Part shown: positions 45,752 to 57,216 of the stretch, one piece after another
How positions within the stretch are numbered: the first letter of the stretch is position 1
Layout of the letters: each line of letters starts with the position of its first letter
Assembly: GCF_000149955.1 (NCBI RefSeq)
Contig: NC_030994.1
Span: 1,218,151-1,282,150, forward strand
Source: Fusarium oxysporum f. sp. lycopersici 4287
Taxonomy: Eukaryota > Ascomycota > Sordariomycetes > Hypocreales > Nectriaceae
Reading direction: 5' to 3'
DNA length: 64,000 nt
The notes under the pieces: model-generated
Seen by the model: the letters and a program-made list of their open reading frames with translations, nothing else
Database searches by the model: none
Told to the model about the DNA's origin: nothing
Made by a program: the position numbers and the translations under genes

Positions 45752-47224
45752 ATGGCCAAACGTAAGAGACAAGCTATCGCTCAAAGCGAGCCTGCTTCTG
45801 AGCCTTCGATCAAGAAGAAGGCAAAGGGTGCTCAAGTTCTTAAGGAAAAGCCTGTAAAGGCAAAGACTTCAGCGCTGAAGAAGTCTACTACTCCTGCGAC
45901 CGCTTCGAATGCGCCCGAGACCATCCAGATCGTTGTCGGCTCCTACGACCGAATTCTTCACGGATTGACAGTGACGGTTGGCGGAAAGGGGAAGGCTGAA
46001 TTCGCTGACACATTTCTCTTCAATGCCCATACCTCGGCGATTCGTTGCGTCGCTGCGTCGCCGATCTCAGCGCCGGTTCCTGGACAGACACAAAAGGTCA
46101 TGCTTGCCTCTGGTAGCACTGACGAGCGCGTGAATGTTTACAACTTGTCGGCGCATCCACCCAGCCGAAAGAACCAGGAGATTCTGGCCAAGGTTGCTCC
46201 CCGACCGATTCTCGAGAACCCCAAGAATCGAGAGGTTGGCACCCTGCTTCATCACTCTTCGACTGTGACATCGCTATGTTTCCCTACACGATCAAAGTTA
46301 CTATCATCGAGCGAAGACTCTACAATTGCGGTCACCCGAACACGAGATTGGTCTTTACTCAGCAACATCAAGGCACCTATTCCTAAGCCTCAAGGCCGTC
46401 CCAGCGGCGACACAGCGCCTTTCGGTGGTACACCTTCTGGCGTCAATGATTTTGCCATCCACCCCAGTATGAAGCTTATGATTAGCGTCAGCAAGGGCGA
46501 GCGATCAATGCGATTGTGGAACTTGGTTACTGGAAAGAAGGCTGGAGTGTTAAACTTTAGCAAAGACATGCTGCAGGAGGCTGGCGAGGGAAAGCACTCT
46601 ACTGGAGAGGGTCGAAGAGTTGTTTGGGGAAGCGTTGATGGAGCAGATGAGTTCGCGGTAGGATTTGATCGGGATATTGTGGCATTTGGCATGGACAGTG
46701 TGCCCAAATGCAGGATTATGGGATCAATTCGAACAAAGGTGCACCAGTTCTTCTATGTTGCACTGGACAAGGAAGGGGATGCGACACTATTGGCGGTTGC
46801 TACAGAGGATGGCCGCATCCTGTTCTTCTCGACCAAGGAATCGGACCTTACACAACCGGAGTCGGAGGACAAGAAGCTCCCGACAGCCAAGTTGATGGGT
46901 CAAATCGGCGGAAAAGCCGGCGGAGTTGAGGGCCGAATCAAGGACTTTGTGGTGGTGCCGAGTGCGGAGGACGCCTCGACGCTGTACGTGGCTGGCGGGA
47001 GCAGCGACGGACGGGTCCGGGTTTGGCGGGCGGGTGTACCGGAGCTGCAGGGTAGCGTCAAGGCAGAGGAGGCCAAGGGAGAGTTGTTGGGGACGTATGA
47101 GACGCAAAACAGAATCACATGCATGACGGCGTTTATGATGATACCCCGGCCAGAGGGAGCTGAGGAGAGTGAGGATGAGCTGGAAGATGAAGAGGAAGAG
47201 GAGAGTGATAGCGATGAAGAGTAA
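45752..47224 (+). CDS. MAK11: MAK11/PAK1IP1-type WD40 ribosome biogenesis factor
   Basis: Single exon, 490 residues from the ATG at 45752; 48 nt of open frame upstream lack an ATG. The Lys-rich N-terminus (MAKRKRQAIAQ..., EPSIKKKAKG) suits a nucleolar protein. WD-type blades follow: GSYDRILHGLTV, FNAHTSAIRCVAAS, LASGSTDERVNVYNL, LLHHSSTVTSLCF, SKLLSSSEDSTIAV, KGERSMRLWNL and SSDGRVRVWRAG. The tail is acidic (EESEDELEDEEEEESDSDEE). Yeast Mak11 acts in 60S subunit assembly, linked to recruitment of Rlp24. The gene starts only 264 nt after the kinase gene in the same direction. Confidence 0.9.
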   Translation: MAKRKRQAIAQSEPASEPSIKKKAKGAQVLKEKPVKAKTSALKKSTTPATASNAPETIQIVVGSYDRILHGLTVTVGGKGKAEFADTFLFNAHTSAIRCVAASPISAPVPGQTQKVMLASGSTDERVNVYNLSAHPPSRKNQEILAKVAPRPILENPKNREVGTLLHHSSTVTSLCFPTRSKLLSSSEDSTIAVTRTRDWSLLSNIKAPIPKPQGRPSGDTAPFGGTPSGVNDFAIHPSMKLMISVSKGERSMRLWNLVTGKKAGVLNFSKDMLQEAGEGKHSTGEGRRVVWGSVDGADEFAVGFDRDIVAFGMDSVPKCRIMGSIRTKVHQFFYVALDKEGDATLLAVATEDGRILFFSTKESDLTQPESEDKKLPTAKLMGQIGGKAGGVEGRIKDFVVVPSAEDASTLYVAGGSSDGRVRVWRAGVPELQGSVKAEEAKGELLGTYETQNRITCMTAFMMIPRPEGAEESEDELEDEEEEESDSDEE

Positions 47225-48653
47225 AACAGGGTGTTAAAAATGCATGTTATTGGTTGGATATTTGCGTTTGTTGTGATACGGTAGCTAGCAATCTATAAAC
47301 TAATGTTAGATATGTGAGGAATTGGTGGTGATGTGAGAGTCAGTTGTTTTGTGCGCCCAGAATCACATGCAAATCGAACCAAGCATGCCATTGAACTCGC
47401 CACAGTCACTGAGTTTACGCCAGCGTCAGACCGGTCAAGAAATACTACCTACAGTACATGATATGTGTGCAGAGTTGCAGAGCAGTATCAACAGTTGCAA
47501 ATAAACGAATCGCACCGCGGATTTCCCTTTTGGACTCTTGGGTCACAGCTCAGGGCCCCAGGGGATTGCTGATCTTGTTATGTGCTTGAATCACGAGGGG
47601 GTCACAAATGCAAGTCAAAGCAGAATTACCTTAGTCTGACCAACCACGGAGTCTCGAATTCAAGCTTGAGGCGTTTTGAATGTGGGGTAATTGACGGGAT
47701 TGGATGGAGGATGACGATCAAGAATGTCAACAACAGGCACTGGACGTTGAAGAAGAGATATTCAATGTCTACAAGTTCAATCTGCGCAATGGACATAAAC
47801 CTTATCAAGTTATAGAGTGTCAAGTTCATCACTAATGACTCTCCACCACCATCATCAGTGACATCTCTACAGAGCCAGGCGGGGACTCGCCCACCTAAAA
47901 GATACAGGGGTTCAGGGCCCTCAACAGCTGCTGATGCAGGTAAATGGGGCACAATCTACGTAATTCCTGGGGCCCTTTAGTCGTGAAACTGCCCGTCCCT
48001 TGGTCTTGTGAGCATGTGAAGAACGAACAACCTCGTTCAGCTCATTCGTTTCCCTTTTCAGTTGAGGCTAATTACGTGCCGTCTCTCTTCTTTTTCCTCT
48101 CTCTCACTCTGTCACTACTACTCTCTCTATTTTGGGTTCCAGGGTTGGGTATTAAACTGTCCTCCTTCTGTTTCCTCTTACCCATCTCCTCATTCCTGTC
48201 TTACTCTTTGCCACTCAATCCTAACCACGTTATACTTGCTTCAACAACAAGATATTTGAAGCTCTTCAATTCCTCTCAGCAATTGCCGTTTATACTCAAT
48301 TGCTTGACTTGCTTCGGATATCCCGGTCCAACTAGCTTTAGGCCCTGTGCTCGTTAGCTCGCGCTGTGAAAGTGGTGGACAGGGTTGCAGAGACTGGACC
48401 CCAACAGCTTCAAATTATTTTATCCGGGACAGACAGACCCTCGGAAGCTACACCAATATTTGCTTAGGATACTAAGCTGAGACTGGCCGAGACTGTAAGT
48501 TTAGTAGCACTGCATTGTCCGAATATTGAGACTTGCAGGCTTCAGCTCAGTTCAGCTGAACCCGAGCCTCGTTCATAAGCCATTGCTGTCCCTCACCATT
48601 GTCTTCATACCTAACAACCAAAACAGTCAGTTATACAGAACCTTGGCTTCAAA
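47225..48653. other. Intergenic: MAK11 3' region and INSIG promoter/leader
   Basis: 1.4 kb with no supported gene. A pyrimidine-rich stretch (about 48085-48220) precedes the INSIG gene. A frame at 47944-48357 is an artefact of this low-complexity sequence. No clear sterol-response (SREBP-type) element was recognised. Confidence 0.5.
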
Positions 48654-49862
48654 ATGGCCGATGATGGTCCCCCTCTTATTCGTCCCGTCCCTCGAAGACC
48701 CTTCGATCTCAGTTTGACGACTCCTACACCACCAAGCGAGAACTCGTCTCCTCCAACTCCCGCGCCTGCTCCAGATCCCAATATTGCGCGCTTCCTACAA
48801 CCAACTCCCGAGCCTGCGAGCGCAGGTCTTAGCAGGCCTCAATCATTCATGAATTTGACCTCCTCGACGCTCTTCGGAATCTACTCTCCCACAACGTCCT
48901 CTTCGCGCGACCGTGTCTTTGCCGATCGCGATGAACTCGATACACCTTGGGGAACAGGCGCTCAGACACCCATCAAGAGACCTAGCATCGACGACGCTAC
49001 GTTTGATTTTCTGAAGGATCGATCACACCATATTCGTCGTCGGTCCTCGATTCGAGTTCATGAACCTGCTGGGCCTCAAAAGCATTCTCCATCTGGTGGT
49101 GCTCTAGTATTAAGAGGACTTTTGCTTTTCGTTCTCGGCGTGGGATATGGCGTATTAGTCACATCGCGCTTCCACGAGTCGGACAGTCTTCCGCCTCGTG
49201 CTACGTATAACTGGGGCCATTTGACGTTTTGGGGTCTTGCTGGCGTTGCACTGGGCGCGCTGTTCCCTTGGTTTGATAGAGTATGGGAGAACTCGTTCGG
49301 CGACAAGGGGGATGAAGCTGTGTTAGAAACCAGTGCTTCAGCGAAAGATGACGACCCAAGCACTGACTGGGCGCTTGCTGTTCGGGCTATCGGTGCCTTT
49401 GTCGGAATTGTCTTCGCGATTGTAAGTCAGCCAACGGCAAAGCCATTGTTCCGCATAACTAACATCCTGCAGCGCAAAGTGGCCTGGGCGTCCACCCTTC
49501 AGGTGTCACTGACCTTGGCACTTGTCAATCCCCTCCTATGGTGGCTTATCGACCGCTCCAAGCCCGGTTTTCTGCTCTCAGCTGCGGTTGGACTCGCAGG
49601 GTCGGTTGTGCTCCTCGGCGTGAACCCAGATATGATGCCGGCGCCTACTCAAGTTCCGTTCAGGCATTTGGTTAATGCCACAATGGCAGCCGATGGAGAT
49701 ATGCCCATTCTCGGTGGACTCGCCCAGCAGAAGACACTCGAGACGGGCATGTGGATGTTGAGTGTACTTTTCTGCAGCTGTGTTTGTTTTGGAAACATCG
49801 GTCGTCGACTTACCCTCGGGCCATCGACAACAGCCAAGGGGCGCTGGGCTGGAGTGAGATGA
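48654..49862 (+). CDS. INSIG-family sterol/HMG-CoA reductase regulator
   Basis: Two exons, 48654..49421 and 49473..49862, with a 51-nt intron (GTAAGT...CTGCAG, branch ATAACTAAC). The product is 385 residues. The intron length is a multiple of three and has no stop, but the spliced join FAIRKVAWASTLQ is what INSIG proteins show. The N-terminal ~140 residues are Pro/Ser-rich and cytosolic. About six membrane segments follow (GGALVLRGLLLFVLGVGYGV, LTFWGLAGVALGALFPWFDR, LALVNPLLWWLIDRSKPGF, AGSVVLLGVNP). INSIG proteins sit in the ER membrane and control HMG-CoA reductase, and in some species SREBP processing. In fission yeast and Aspergillus they act on the reductase. Confidence 0.88.
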   Translation: MADDGPPLIRPVPRRPFDLSLTTPTPPSENSSPPTPAPAPDPNIARFLQPTPEPASAGLSRPQSFMNLTSSTLFGIYSPTTSSSRDRVFADRDELDTPWGTGAQTPIKRPSIDDATFDFLKDRSHHIRRRSSIRVHEPAGPQKHSPSGGALVLRGLLLFVLGVGYGVLVTSRFHESDSLPPRATYNWGHLTFWGLAGVALGALFPWFDRVWENSFGDKGDEAVLETSASAKDDDPSTDWALAVRAIGAFVGIVFAIVSQPTAKPLFRITNILQRKVAWASTLQVSLTLALVNPLLWWLIDRSKPGFLLSAAVGLAGSVVLLGVNPDMMPAPTQVPFRHLVNATMAADGDMPILGGLAQQKTLETGMWMLSVLFCSCVCFGNIGRRLTLGPSTTAKGRWAGVR

Positions 49863-50540
49863 TGACGAGCGAGAAGCTGAACTGATGTGCAATCAGCTGT
49901 ATTGGTCTTTTCACATTCTGTAGCATGATGTGTCTATGATATCCTTTTCGTTTGGGCGACAATCATGAGGAGGTATATATATGGGCGGGTTTATTGGACA
50001 ATGGGAACGGGAGGCATGTGTATAGTTATCGAGATTGGATAAGGGCATTTTGCAGATCATAAGGGATGATATGATGCTTAGTTTACCGATATGGTCTGTT
50101 TATGACGACAACTATTTTGCTCTTCTGTTCTTTTGAATAGAATAGCATGGGTGGATAGGCTGGGCTAGGGTCAAATGACTAAGGAATGATAATGCCATTT
50201 CATTCTACGTTTCAATTTCCAAGGGAAACTCACGAATCTGTCACGGTGTGTTGTTTCTGTTTATCGTTCAGATACCTTAGCTGTAGCTCCAATCTGCTGA
50301 ACTAGCCATCTCGTACTAGTGAGTTGAACCTCTGCTGGTCCAGCAAAGAACTGGATACCACATGGAACTTTTGCATGCTCTTATTCTCTTTTCTTCTTTT
50401 TCGAGCCTTGAATTGTTTCCCAATGTCAAACCAAAATATGTTCGCCCTTTACTCCATCATTCATAAACCCTGTAACGGCCGACGATCATCGCGTGACGCA
50501 AGCTCTACAACGTCATTCGTGTATCAGGTCCAGAGCAGAT
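49863..50540. other. Convergent intergenic region
   Basis: Shared 3' region of the INSIG gene (plus) and the small unknown gene (minus). No gene is supported; one 77-codon frame (50324-50557) has no coding features. Confidence 0.5.
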
Positions 50541-51045
50541 CTAGTTTGCGCTCTTGATCGCCTCTTTAACGGCTTCTGATTTTTCTTGAATAGCGGAACC
50601 AAAGTCGACGTTGGAGAGGCCGAGCATGACGAGCATACGAGGGTTTTGAATCATCTCGTTGATTGTGATGGTACGTGTGCAAACGTCGGTGTAGGAAGCG
50701 AGGGCAGCTTCAGGGCCAGAAGCGACTGTTACAAGAAGATAGTGTAAGCCGAGGTACACTCTTCCGTTAAGGTTAGCAATAGGATAGCTTCTTCTACTCA
50801 CCACCGTCGTTCTTGGGAATCTGTTCAGGATGCTGAACTTTTCGACCAGCTGCAATGTTGTCCAGCTCGGTCATGATATAATGAGATCTCTTGACAAAGT
50901 CCCAGACGTGGAAGAGGCCACGGTCAACATTGGGGGGAGTCCATTGAGAATGAGACTCAATGGCTGTGATGAGGTCTGCCAAGCTAGCGGTGATGTCTTC
51001 CCGTTGCTCTGGGGTGGGGAGTTGAGAGATGGAGTTGGAAGTCAT
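50541..51045 (-). CDS. Small protein of unknown function (142 residues)
   Basis: Two exons, 51045..50802 and 50725..50541. They are joined across a 76-nt intron with a GTGAGT donor, a TTGCTAACC branch and a GTAACAG acceptor. I do not recognise the family. The product has an N-terminal Ser/Pro stretch, then amphipathic helix-like segments (EQREDITASLADLITAIESH, FHVWDFVKRSHYIMTELDNIAAG, AALASYTDVCTRTITINEMI, SAIQEKSEAVKEAIKSAN). It has no signal peptide, membrane segment or cysteine pattern. The clean intron and balanced composition argue for a real gene, probably a small soluble helical protein. Confidence 0.72.
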
Positions 51046-54000
51046 GATGGGTGTGTGAGTATTTGGTATTGATGAAGAAAAGGTCAGCTTGAAGTTTGGA
51101 GAAAGAAGAGAAGAAGGTTAAAGAAGATAGTAAAGGGAAGAATAAACAGAAAAAGAGGAGAAGAAAGCAAAAACGTAGCATCAACGTCAGAAAAAGCAGC
51201 TTCCCCGCTGCTTCGAGAGTCGTCTGTCCAATTGCCTCTTTACGTAGAGCAAAGCAAAAACTCCATTTCTCTCTAACCGTCCCTAGTATGTCAGGGCCCC
51301 CTTGTGGCTTTCTTGTATCTCTCGTCAGAAACGTTACCGCCTGAAAGGGCTGAAGTTTAGGGCGTTTCAGCCATTGATCGACCCGAGTAACATTGGTAAT
51401 ACTTTGGCTCAAAACGCTTGAGCTTGAATGAGTAAGATAAGCCCTAGACTCCAACGGTTTCTCTCAGCATGTTTGGGGACGAGAAGCTATCACGAGCAGG
51501 GGAGCTATACGAAAGCATGAGACGGTAAGCTTATGCACAGACTGTTAAGGGAATGACATGTGATGGCGGAACAAGTAGACGGAGGAAGCCGTCGATGAAT
51601 AACGGAATTGCCTAGACAAAAATACGGTGACGTTAAAAGTATTAATCGTATTTACTAAGAGAATAATGCTTATAGGCAGAGAAGTTCTTCAGGGAGAATC
51701 AGATCAGAGAGAGCTTAGCTAGTTCAGCTATTGTGGGGAGGTTGAATTCAGGGTTCTGGAGCTCGAGGTTGAGGTTCAAAATGGGGCTCTTGTTAGTTAT
51801 CGAGCTGGTAGAGAATCAACATATAGAAACAGAAAATGGTCGTGTGATGAATTACCTTTCTTGGCAGCCATTTTCACACATGATGAATCTTGATCATATA
51901 AGTCTCAGCCTAAGGAGAGAAGTCATATTGACTAAGCGGAAGAATCAATGCCCCTCGTCATCCATAACTCGGCATCGCCAAAGGGCTCTCAACAGCGACA
52001 ACAGAGCAAGTCCTGATTCGGGAACCAAGAAATCGGAGATGGTCTAGAACAATTGGAACATTGGCGAAATGCGAACCGATCTAACTAATTTCGAAGGGGA
52101 CAACACTATAGTAAGCGTCATCCAAAGAAGGGTCCTGGGGTATGGTTCCCTAGCTCATGACGAGAAAAAGATCATTCCAAAGAACAGGTACAACAAGTCA
52201 TGACAGTCTACTAAAATTTGGTCACGTTTGGCGGCTAATCAGCCAACAGAGATATTATTGCCTCTAATAATCATCGGGATGGAATTCCGTTGCACACCCG
52301 TAGCATAGAGAAGCACGTTTTCAACTCGTGTACCGTACCGCGTACTGTGCTGTGCAGCCCGGAAAGCTGGAAACGTTGTGTGGCAGGCTGCAGCAGCGAG
52401 AACTGCTGCTTGTCTCGCTGTATCAGGCTATCGTTGCAAGGGAGGCTGAAAGGTTGAGGAAATGGATTGGCCGCATCTCGATCCGGGCCGCCACACCCTC
52501 GAGACTATTGGATGACAAGTGCAAGGCTTGAGAGAACGATGATGCGTAGATTGGGCTTCTGTCCAACGCTTTGAACTGTTGATGCCGAGAGTAGAGACTT
52601 GAGATCTGAGATTGAACAACAACTCCCGTGTTAGAAGGCAAAAAAGATTTGATCTACATTTCTACCATGTCTGAATCTCATAGTATTCGTGAAAGATTAG
52701 TTATTCAGCAAGGCAAAAAAGAGATCGTTGGCATCATGGCCATGACCCATCATGGATCCTTTGCGGACCCCCCGTCTCATATGACGCCAACGACTTTCTT
52801 TTTGAGCCTCTTTCAAGTCACGACCTGGTTCTAGAACCTGGGGCCTTGCTCCAGTTCCTTAGCTCTTACTGTGCATACGCCAGCCCTGCCAGGACCTGTC
52901 TCTGTGCCCCCAATTCTCCCACTCCCACCCAATAGCGAGGCTCTCACTTAGACGCAAAGCTCCATTTTATCTCGGAAGCTGCCAGCCCGTTTTTATTGTC
53001 AATGGCAGGTTTCCCTCTCAACTATTAAGTAGCGTCGATGTGCCAGTTGATTCACCCGATGGCCGTTGCAACTGCAGCGTTGTCTCGATCGTCCTCGTCA
53101 GCCAGAATCTCGAAAGGAAAAAGAGTCGAGAGAGAAGCGAGAACGACACCCCTTACGATAACCCCCGACTCACAACGGATTTTAGGTGCATTTTCGAGCG
53201 CGCGCTGTATTCCGTTTTCTGCGGACCGTCCAAGAGTGACAAGAGGAGGTTGTACACACAAACAAGAGCAAGATCGGCGACAGATGCGAAACTAGGGTCC
53301 TCTGCCGCGGGGAGAAAGGTCTTGATCGAGTACCGTCTACAATACTGCATCTTCACTGAGAACCCTGCATTCTCGTTGGTTTCCTGCATCGCGATCTGTG
53401 ATACTGGTCTCTATGGTTATTGGCCATGCTTGCGCTTCTGGAGGGCAACTTTTCGGTTACGCTATGAAGAAGGGGAAAGTTTCCTTTGTCTGCCTTGTCT
53501 CAATCCTCAGCTCAGTCAAGAGGCCCCGGCCCAGATCTTGAATCTTGGATCTTGGATCTGAACGTTTTTCTTGGCCCCATTGAGCTGGGATGTGTTTTAT
53601 TTTAGGTTCATCCTCCCATGCATCCCCGGTTGGCAGCACAGCGCACCACAAAACAGCAAAAGCAGGGAACTGACGAGCTCCCGATTATCGAGATGAGTGA
53701 GGGGTTTAGGCTCCGTCCCTCGGTTGCTGCAACGGGCACCAAAGTCTATCTATCTGGTGCTGCACCTTGGCCGTTAGATACGCGGCAAACATCACTGGTT
53801 GCTCGAAATGGATTACCATTCGATATCGGGCAGTGCAGTTGGTGTTTTTTGGGGGGGTTGTTGTTTAGCTACTGCTGTTGGCTTAGATTCGATGTTTTGC
53901 CTCGACGTCATGAGTTCATGACCCCGGCCTGCCATCGTCATCCGTTTTGCCTTGTAAGACAGAAGTTGATGCTGTTGTGTGACTCGAGAGCTCCAGGGTA

Positions 54001-55434
54001 TGAGTTCTTGTGACCATATCACTGGCTTTCATTCCTATGTATCCTTCAACTTCAACTTCAATCATCTGAACACAGTATTCATGACCCTTTGAACCCTGAG
54101 ATGAGCTTAGACTGGAGGCGTCTAAAAACTCGTGATATACGCAGAGTCCTCTCAAGTTTTCTAGGGGACCCTCTTTCTATCTAGCAGGCTACTAGGTACT
54201 TACTAGGAACCTCCTACCTTAGTGCTAAAGTTGGAAAATCTACAACATTTCCCAGTTGTCAATCCATCCTAGCCCGTCCCGAAGTACTATATACATGCCA
54301 GAGACTAGGGCATCTCCACCAAGTTTCCTCATATATTTTGTATAGAGAACAAGTATCGTAGAGTAACGACCACCTCCCACCCCCGATCTCTCTTCCCTTC
54401 CTTCTGATTTGGTTTGGTTTGGTCTAGTCTCGCCTCGCGTCGCCTCGTCTCTAGGTGCTTCTATTCTTCATCTTCTGTTGAAACTGTGACGCCTATGATT
54501 TTGCACGTTTTCCTTATCTTCCAACATCTCTCCCTCCTCTTCACTTATTCACAACTGACACGAATAACTTGAGCGGAACTGCCAAGTTCGCCTTTTCTCC
54601 CATTTGGGAGCTCGCGTGTCTCTCTCTCTCTCTACTTATCACAAAGGTTAGTACCTTTACTTCCATATTTACACCCCCCAACTAGACTCTCGTCTCTCCG
54701 CGTGCCTCTAGAATTGTCCCCGGATTGGTAAGTCTCTCTGGTGTATGACGATCTCTATATTTGCTGCACCTCATCTTCAACAACCCTTTATCCTTGTCGA
54801 CGTATTCTATTTCGGCACTACGGCCTGAAATAGAAGACCCGTCTTTCCCCCTTTCCATTTCTTTCTTATTTAGCAAGCAACCCCCTTCTTGGTCCTACGA
54901 TAATCCGTCTGTTCCCTTCTCATACATGGTACATACTTGAAGGCTGAATCTCCGGAGCCAGCCCCGTCTCCCCTTATATCCCTGTCAGAAATCCCAGAAC
55001 AAGTGGGCTCGACTTCGGCAGCCGTTTTAAACGATTCTCGTCAACTTAAACCTATGACATCTTCCCGCTGCTCAAGGAGTACCAGTACTACTCCATCTCG
55101 TTAAACCCCCACCAATCTCTACACGCCTACCTTATACAACCCCTTTTANNNNNNNNNNNNNNNNNNNNNNNNNNNNNNNNNNNNNNNNNNNNNNNNNNNN
55201 NNNNNNNNNNNNNNNNNNNNNNNNNNNNNNNNNNNNNNNNNNNNNNNNNNNNNNNNNNNNNNNNNNNNNNNNNNNNNNNNNNNNNNNNNNNNNNNNNNNN
55301 NNNNNNNNNNNNNNNNNNNNNNNNNNNNNNNNNNNNNNNNNNNNNNNNNNNNNNNNNNNNNNNNNNNNNNNNNNCCCCTTATTTCTTTTACAATCTTCTT
55401 TATTGTACTATACGCACGCAATCTATAGACGTTC
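51046..55434. other. Divergent intergenic region (4.4 kb) with an assembly gap
   Basis: Separates the small unknown gene from the LON/RING gene. Frames such as 53038-53295, 53040-53561 and 53618-54013 show no family resemblance or splice support. From about 54.35 kb the sequence becomes pyrimidine-rich (including a CT run near 54630), as in a long leader. A GTAAGT at 54728-54733 could be the donor of a leader intron, but its acceptor may lie in the gap. Confidence 0.5.
55149..55374. other. Assembly gap (run of N, about 226 nt)
   Basis: Unresolved bases, flanked on both sides by pyrimidine-rich sequence containing CCCCTT. The gap ends about 60 nt before the LON/RING start codon, so leader sequence or an upstream exon could be hidden. 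Confidence 0.97.
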
Positions 55435-57216
55435 ATGTCCTCAGAAGGCACGTCGCAAGCTGCCGCGACCGATTCCGCCTCCGGTCCCGGTCCTCGACAG
55501 TCGCGGACCCCCGATCCGCCCACCGATTCCGATCACGAACCTCCGGACTCGGGCCGGCAGCCGACACAAGTAACACAATCACAGTCGTCTTCTGCCAACA
55601 CTTCTCGCCATCGCGATGTCGCCCCCCGCGATTTCGTCCGGCTCTTCCAGTGTCAGATCTGCTCACTGCCCCTAGATGAGCCTATCAGCCTCCCCTGCGG
55701 TAAAAGTCTGTGCCGGCGCTGTTTACCAGGCACACACATGCGCGCCAACATAACATATCCCGCCGCTCCAGAACGACTTCGTGGCTTTAAATGTCCTTTT
55801 GAGGACTGCAATAAGGAACATGCTATTGGCGACTGCGCCGTTGATGTTGTGCTCAACAAGACGGCACAACACGTGAGGGAAGAGATCGAACGATTCAAGA
55901 ATGAGTCTTCGACTACCGAGCTGGCGACGAAGGTCATGTGGCCTGACCCTTGGGCTGCTGCAGGTGTTTCTTCCATGAGGGATGATGATGAAGCGTACAC
56001 AAAGGTGATACCCGGCGGAAAGGTTATCGCCACTTATCGCCTGGCGGAGGAGGGTGACCTGTCTTATGAGGCCGATATATGCTACGACGAAATTACATCG
56101 GCGACGCCATCACCACCTCCTGATGCTGATGATACAGGGCTCGTTCGAAAAGCGCAAGACGCCACTCGCGCTGAGATGGACTGTCAGGTCTGCTACGCAC
56201 TCTTCTACGATCCTCTTACAACCTCTTGCGGACACACTTTCTGTCGGTCATGTTTACATCGCATTCTTGACCATTCACGGTATTGCCCGATATGTCGTCG
56301 CCCACTGGCTATCAGCCCCTTATTAAGTCAAACTTCATCGCCTTCCAATCAAACTATTAAGCGCATCATCGAAACATTCTGGCTGGAGGAAGTCAACGCT
56401 CGAAAGGAAGCTCTGGACGCTGAGCGTGTAGCTCAGATGCAAGACTATGACCTCGCTCTCTTTGTATGCACATTGTCATTCCCACAAATGCCGACATTCC
56501 TACACATTTTCGAGCCGAGGTATAGACTCATGATCCGGAGAGCACTGGAAGGAGACCATACCTTCGGTATGGTCATACCCAAACGACCCCAACATGCTGG
56601 TGATGCGAACTTTCATGAGCTAGGCACGCTTCTCCGCATTGTCAATGTCCAGTTCTTCCCAGATGGTCGGAGTCTCATTGAGACTGTGGGTCTGTCACGC
56701 TTCCGCGTTCTCGAACACAGTTACCTTGACGGATACATCGTCGGCAAGACTGAAAGGATAGACGATGTTAGCCTCGAGGATGAAGAAGCTGCCGAGGCTG
56801 CTGAAGCAACACCGATAGAGACTGAGGATCAACAACAACCCATGCAGGCTATGGATACTGTCAAGGAACCCACTGAACCAACACCGACATCTCCATTACC
56901 GCGGTCTGATTCATCCAGTCCACACATACCAACGTCAGTTACCGAGATCGACTCAATGTCTACACAGAGTCTTATGCACTACGCCTCATCTTTTGTCGCT
57001 CGAATGCGTCAACAGAGTGTCCCCTGGTTGACAGAACGCATGTTGACTATATACGGCGACTGTCCAGAAGACCCTGCCATCTTTCCATGGTGGTTTGCCA
57101 GTATGTTGCCGGTCAAAGACATTGAGAAATATCGACTCCTGGGCACATCCAGCGTACGCGAGCGACTCAAGATATGCTGCACGTGGATTGTGGAATGGGA
57201 GACATCCAGATGGTAA
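55435..57216 (+). CDS. Two-RING, LON substrate-binding domain protein (LONRF/CrgA-like E3 ligase)
   Basis: Single exon of 593 residues. A disordered Ser/Pro N-terminus is followed by a first RING-like cluster (about residues 73-125: CQICSLPLDEPISLPCGKSLC...FKCPFEDC). A canonical C3HC4 RING follows at about 245-290 (CQVCYALFYDPLTTSCGHTF...CPICRRPL). From about residue 335 comes a LON N-terminal-type domain (LALFVCTLSFPQMPTFLHIF, EPRYRLMIRRALEG, FGMVIP, SRFRVLEHSYLDGYIVG). The same order is found in animal LONRF proteins and Mucor CrgA, a regulator of carotenoid synthesis. It is expected to act as a ubiquitin ligase; its substrates are unknown. A GTAAGT follows the stop region, so an alternative last exon is possible but unsupported. 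Confidence 0.9.
   Translation: MSSEGTSQAAATDSASGPGPRQSRTPDPPTDSDHEPPDSGRQPTQVTQSQSSSANTSRHRDVAPRDFVRLFQCQICSLPLDEPISLPCGKSLCRRCLPGTHMRANITYPAAPERLRGFKCPFEDCNKEHAIGDCAVDVVLNKTAQHVREEIERFKNESSTTELATKVMWPDPWAAAGVSSMRDDDEAYTKVIPGGKVIATYRLAEEGDLSYEADICYDEITSATPSPPPDADDTGLVRKAQDATRAEMDCQVCYALFYDPLTTSCGHTFCRSCLHRILDHSRYCPICRRPLAISPLLSQTSSPSNQTIKRIIETFWLEEVNARKEALDAERVAQMQDYDLALFVCTLSFPQMPTFLHIFEPRYRLMIRRALEGDHTFGMVIPKRPQHAGDANFHELGTLLRIVNVQFFPDGRSLIETVGLSRFRVLEHSYLDGYIVGKTERIDDVSLEDEEAAEAAEATPIETEDQQQPMQAMDTVKEPTEPTPTSPLPRSDSSSPHIPTSVTEIDSMSTQSLMHYASSFVARMRQQSVPWLTERMLTIYGDCPEDPAIFPWWFASMLPVKDIEKYRLLGTSSVRERLKICCTWIVEWETSRW

Noticed and set aside
47944..48357. 137-codon hydrophobic frame upstream of the INSIG gene
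   Set aside because: It arises from a pyrimidine-rich leader (poly Leu/Ser/Phe) and has no start-context or splice support.
53040..53561. 173-codon frame in the 51-55 kb intergenic region
   Set aside because: Its amino-acid composition is random-looking and competing overlapping frames exist on both strands; no homology was recognised.
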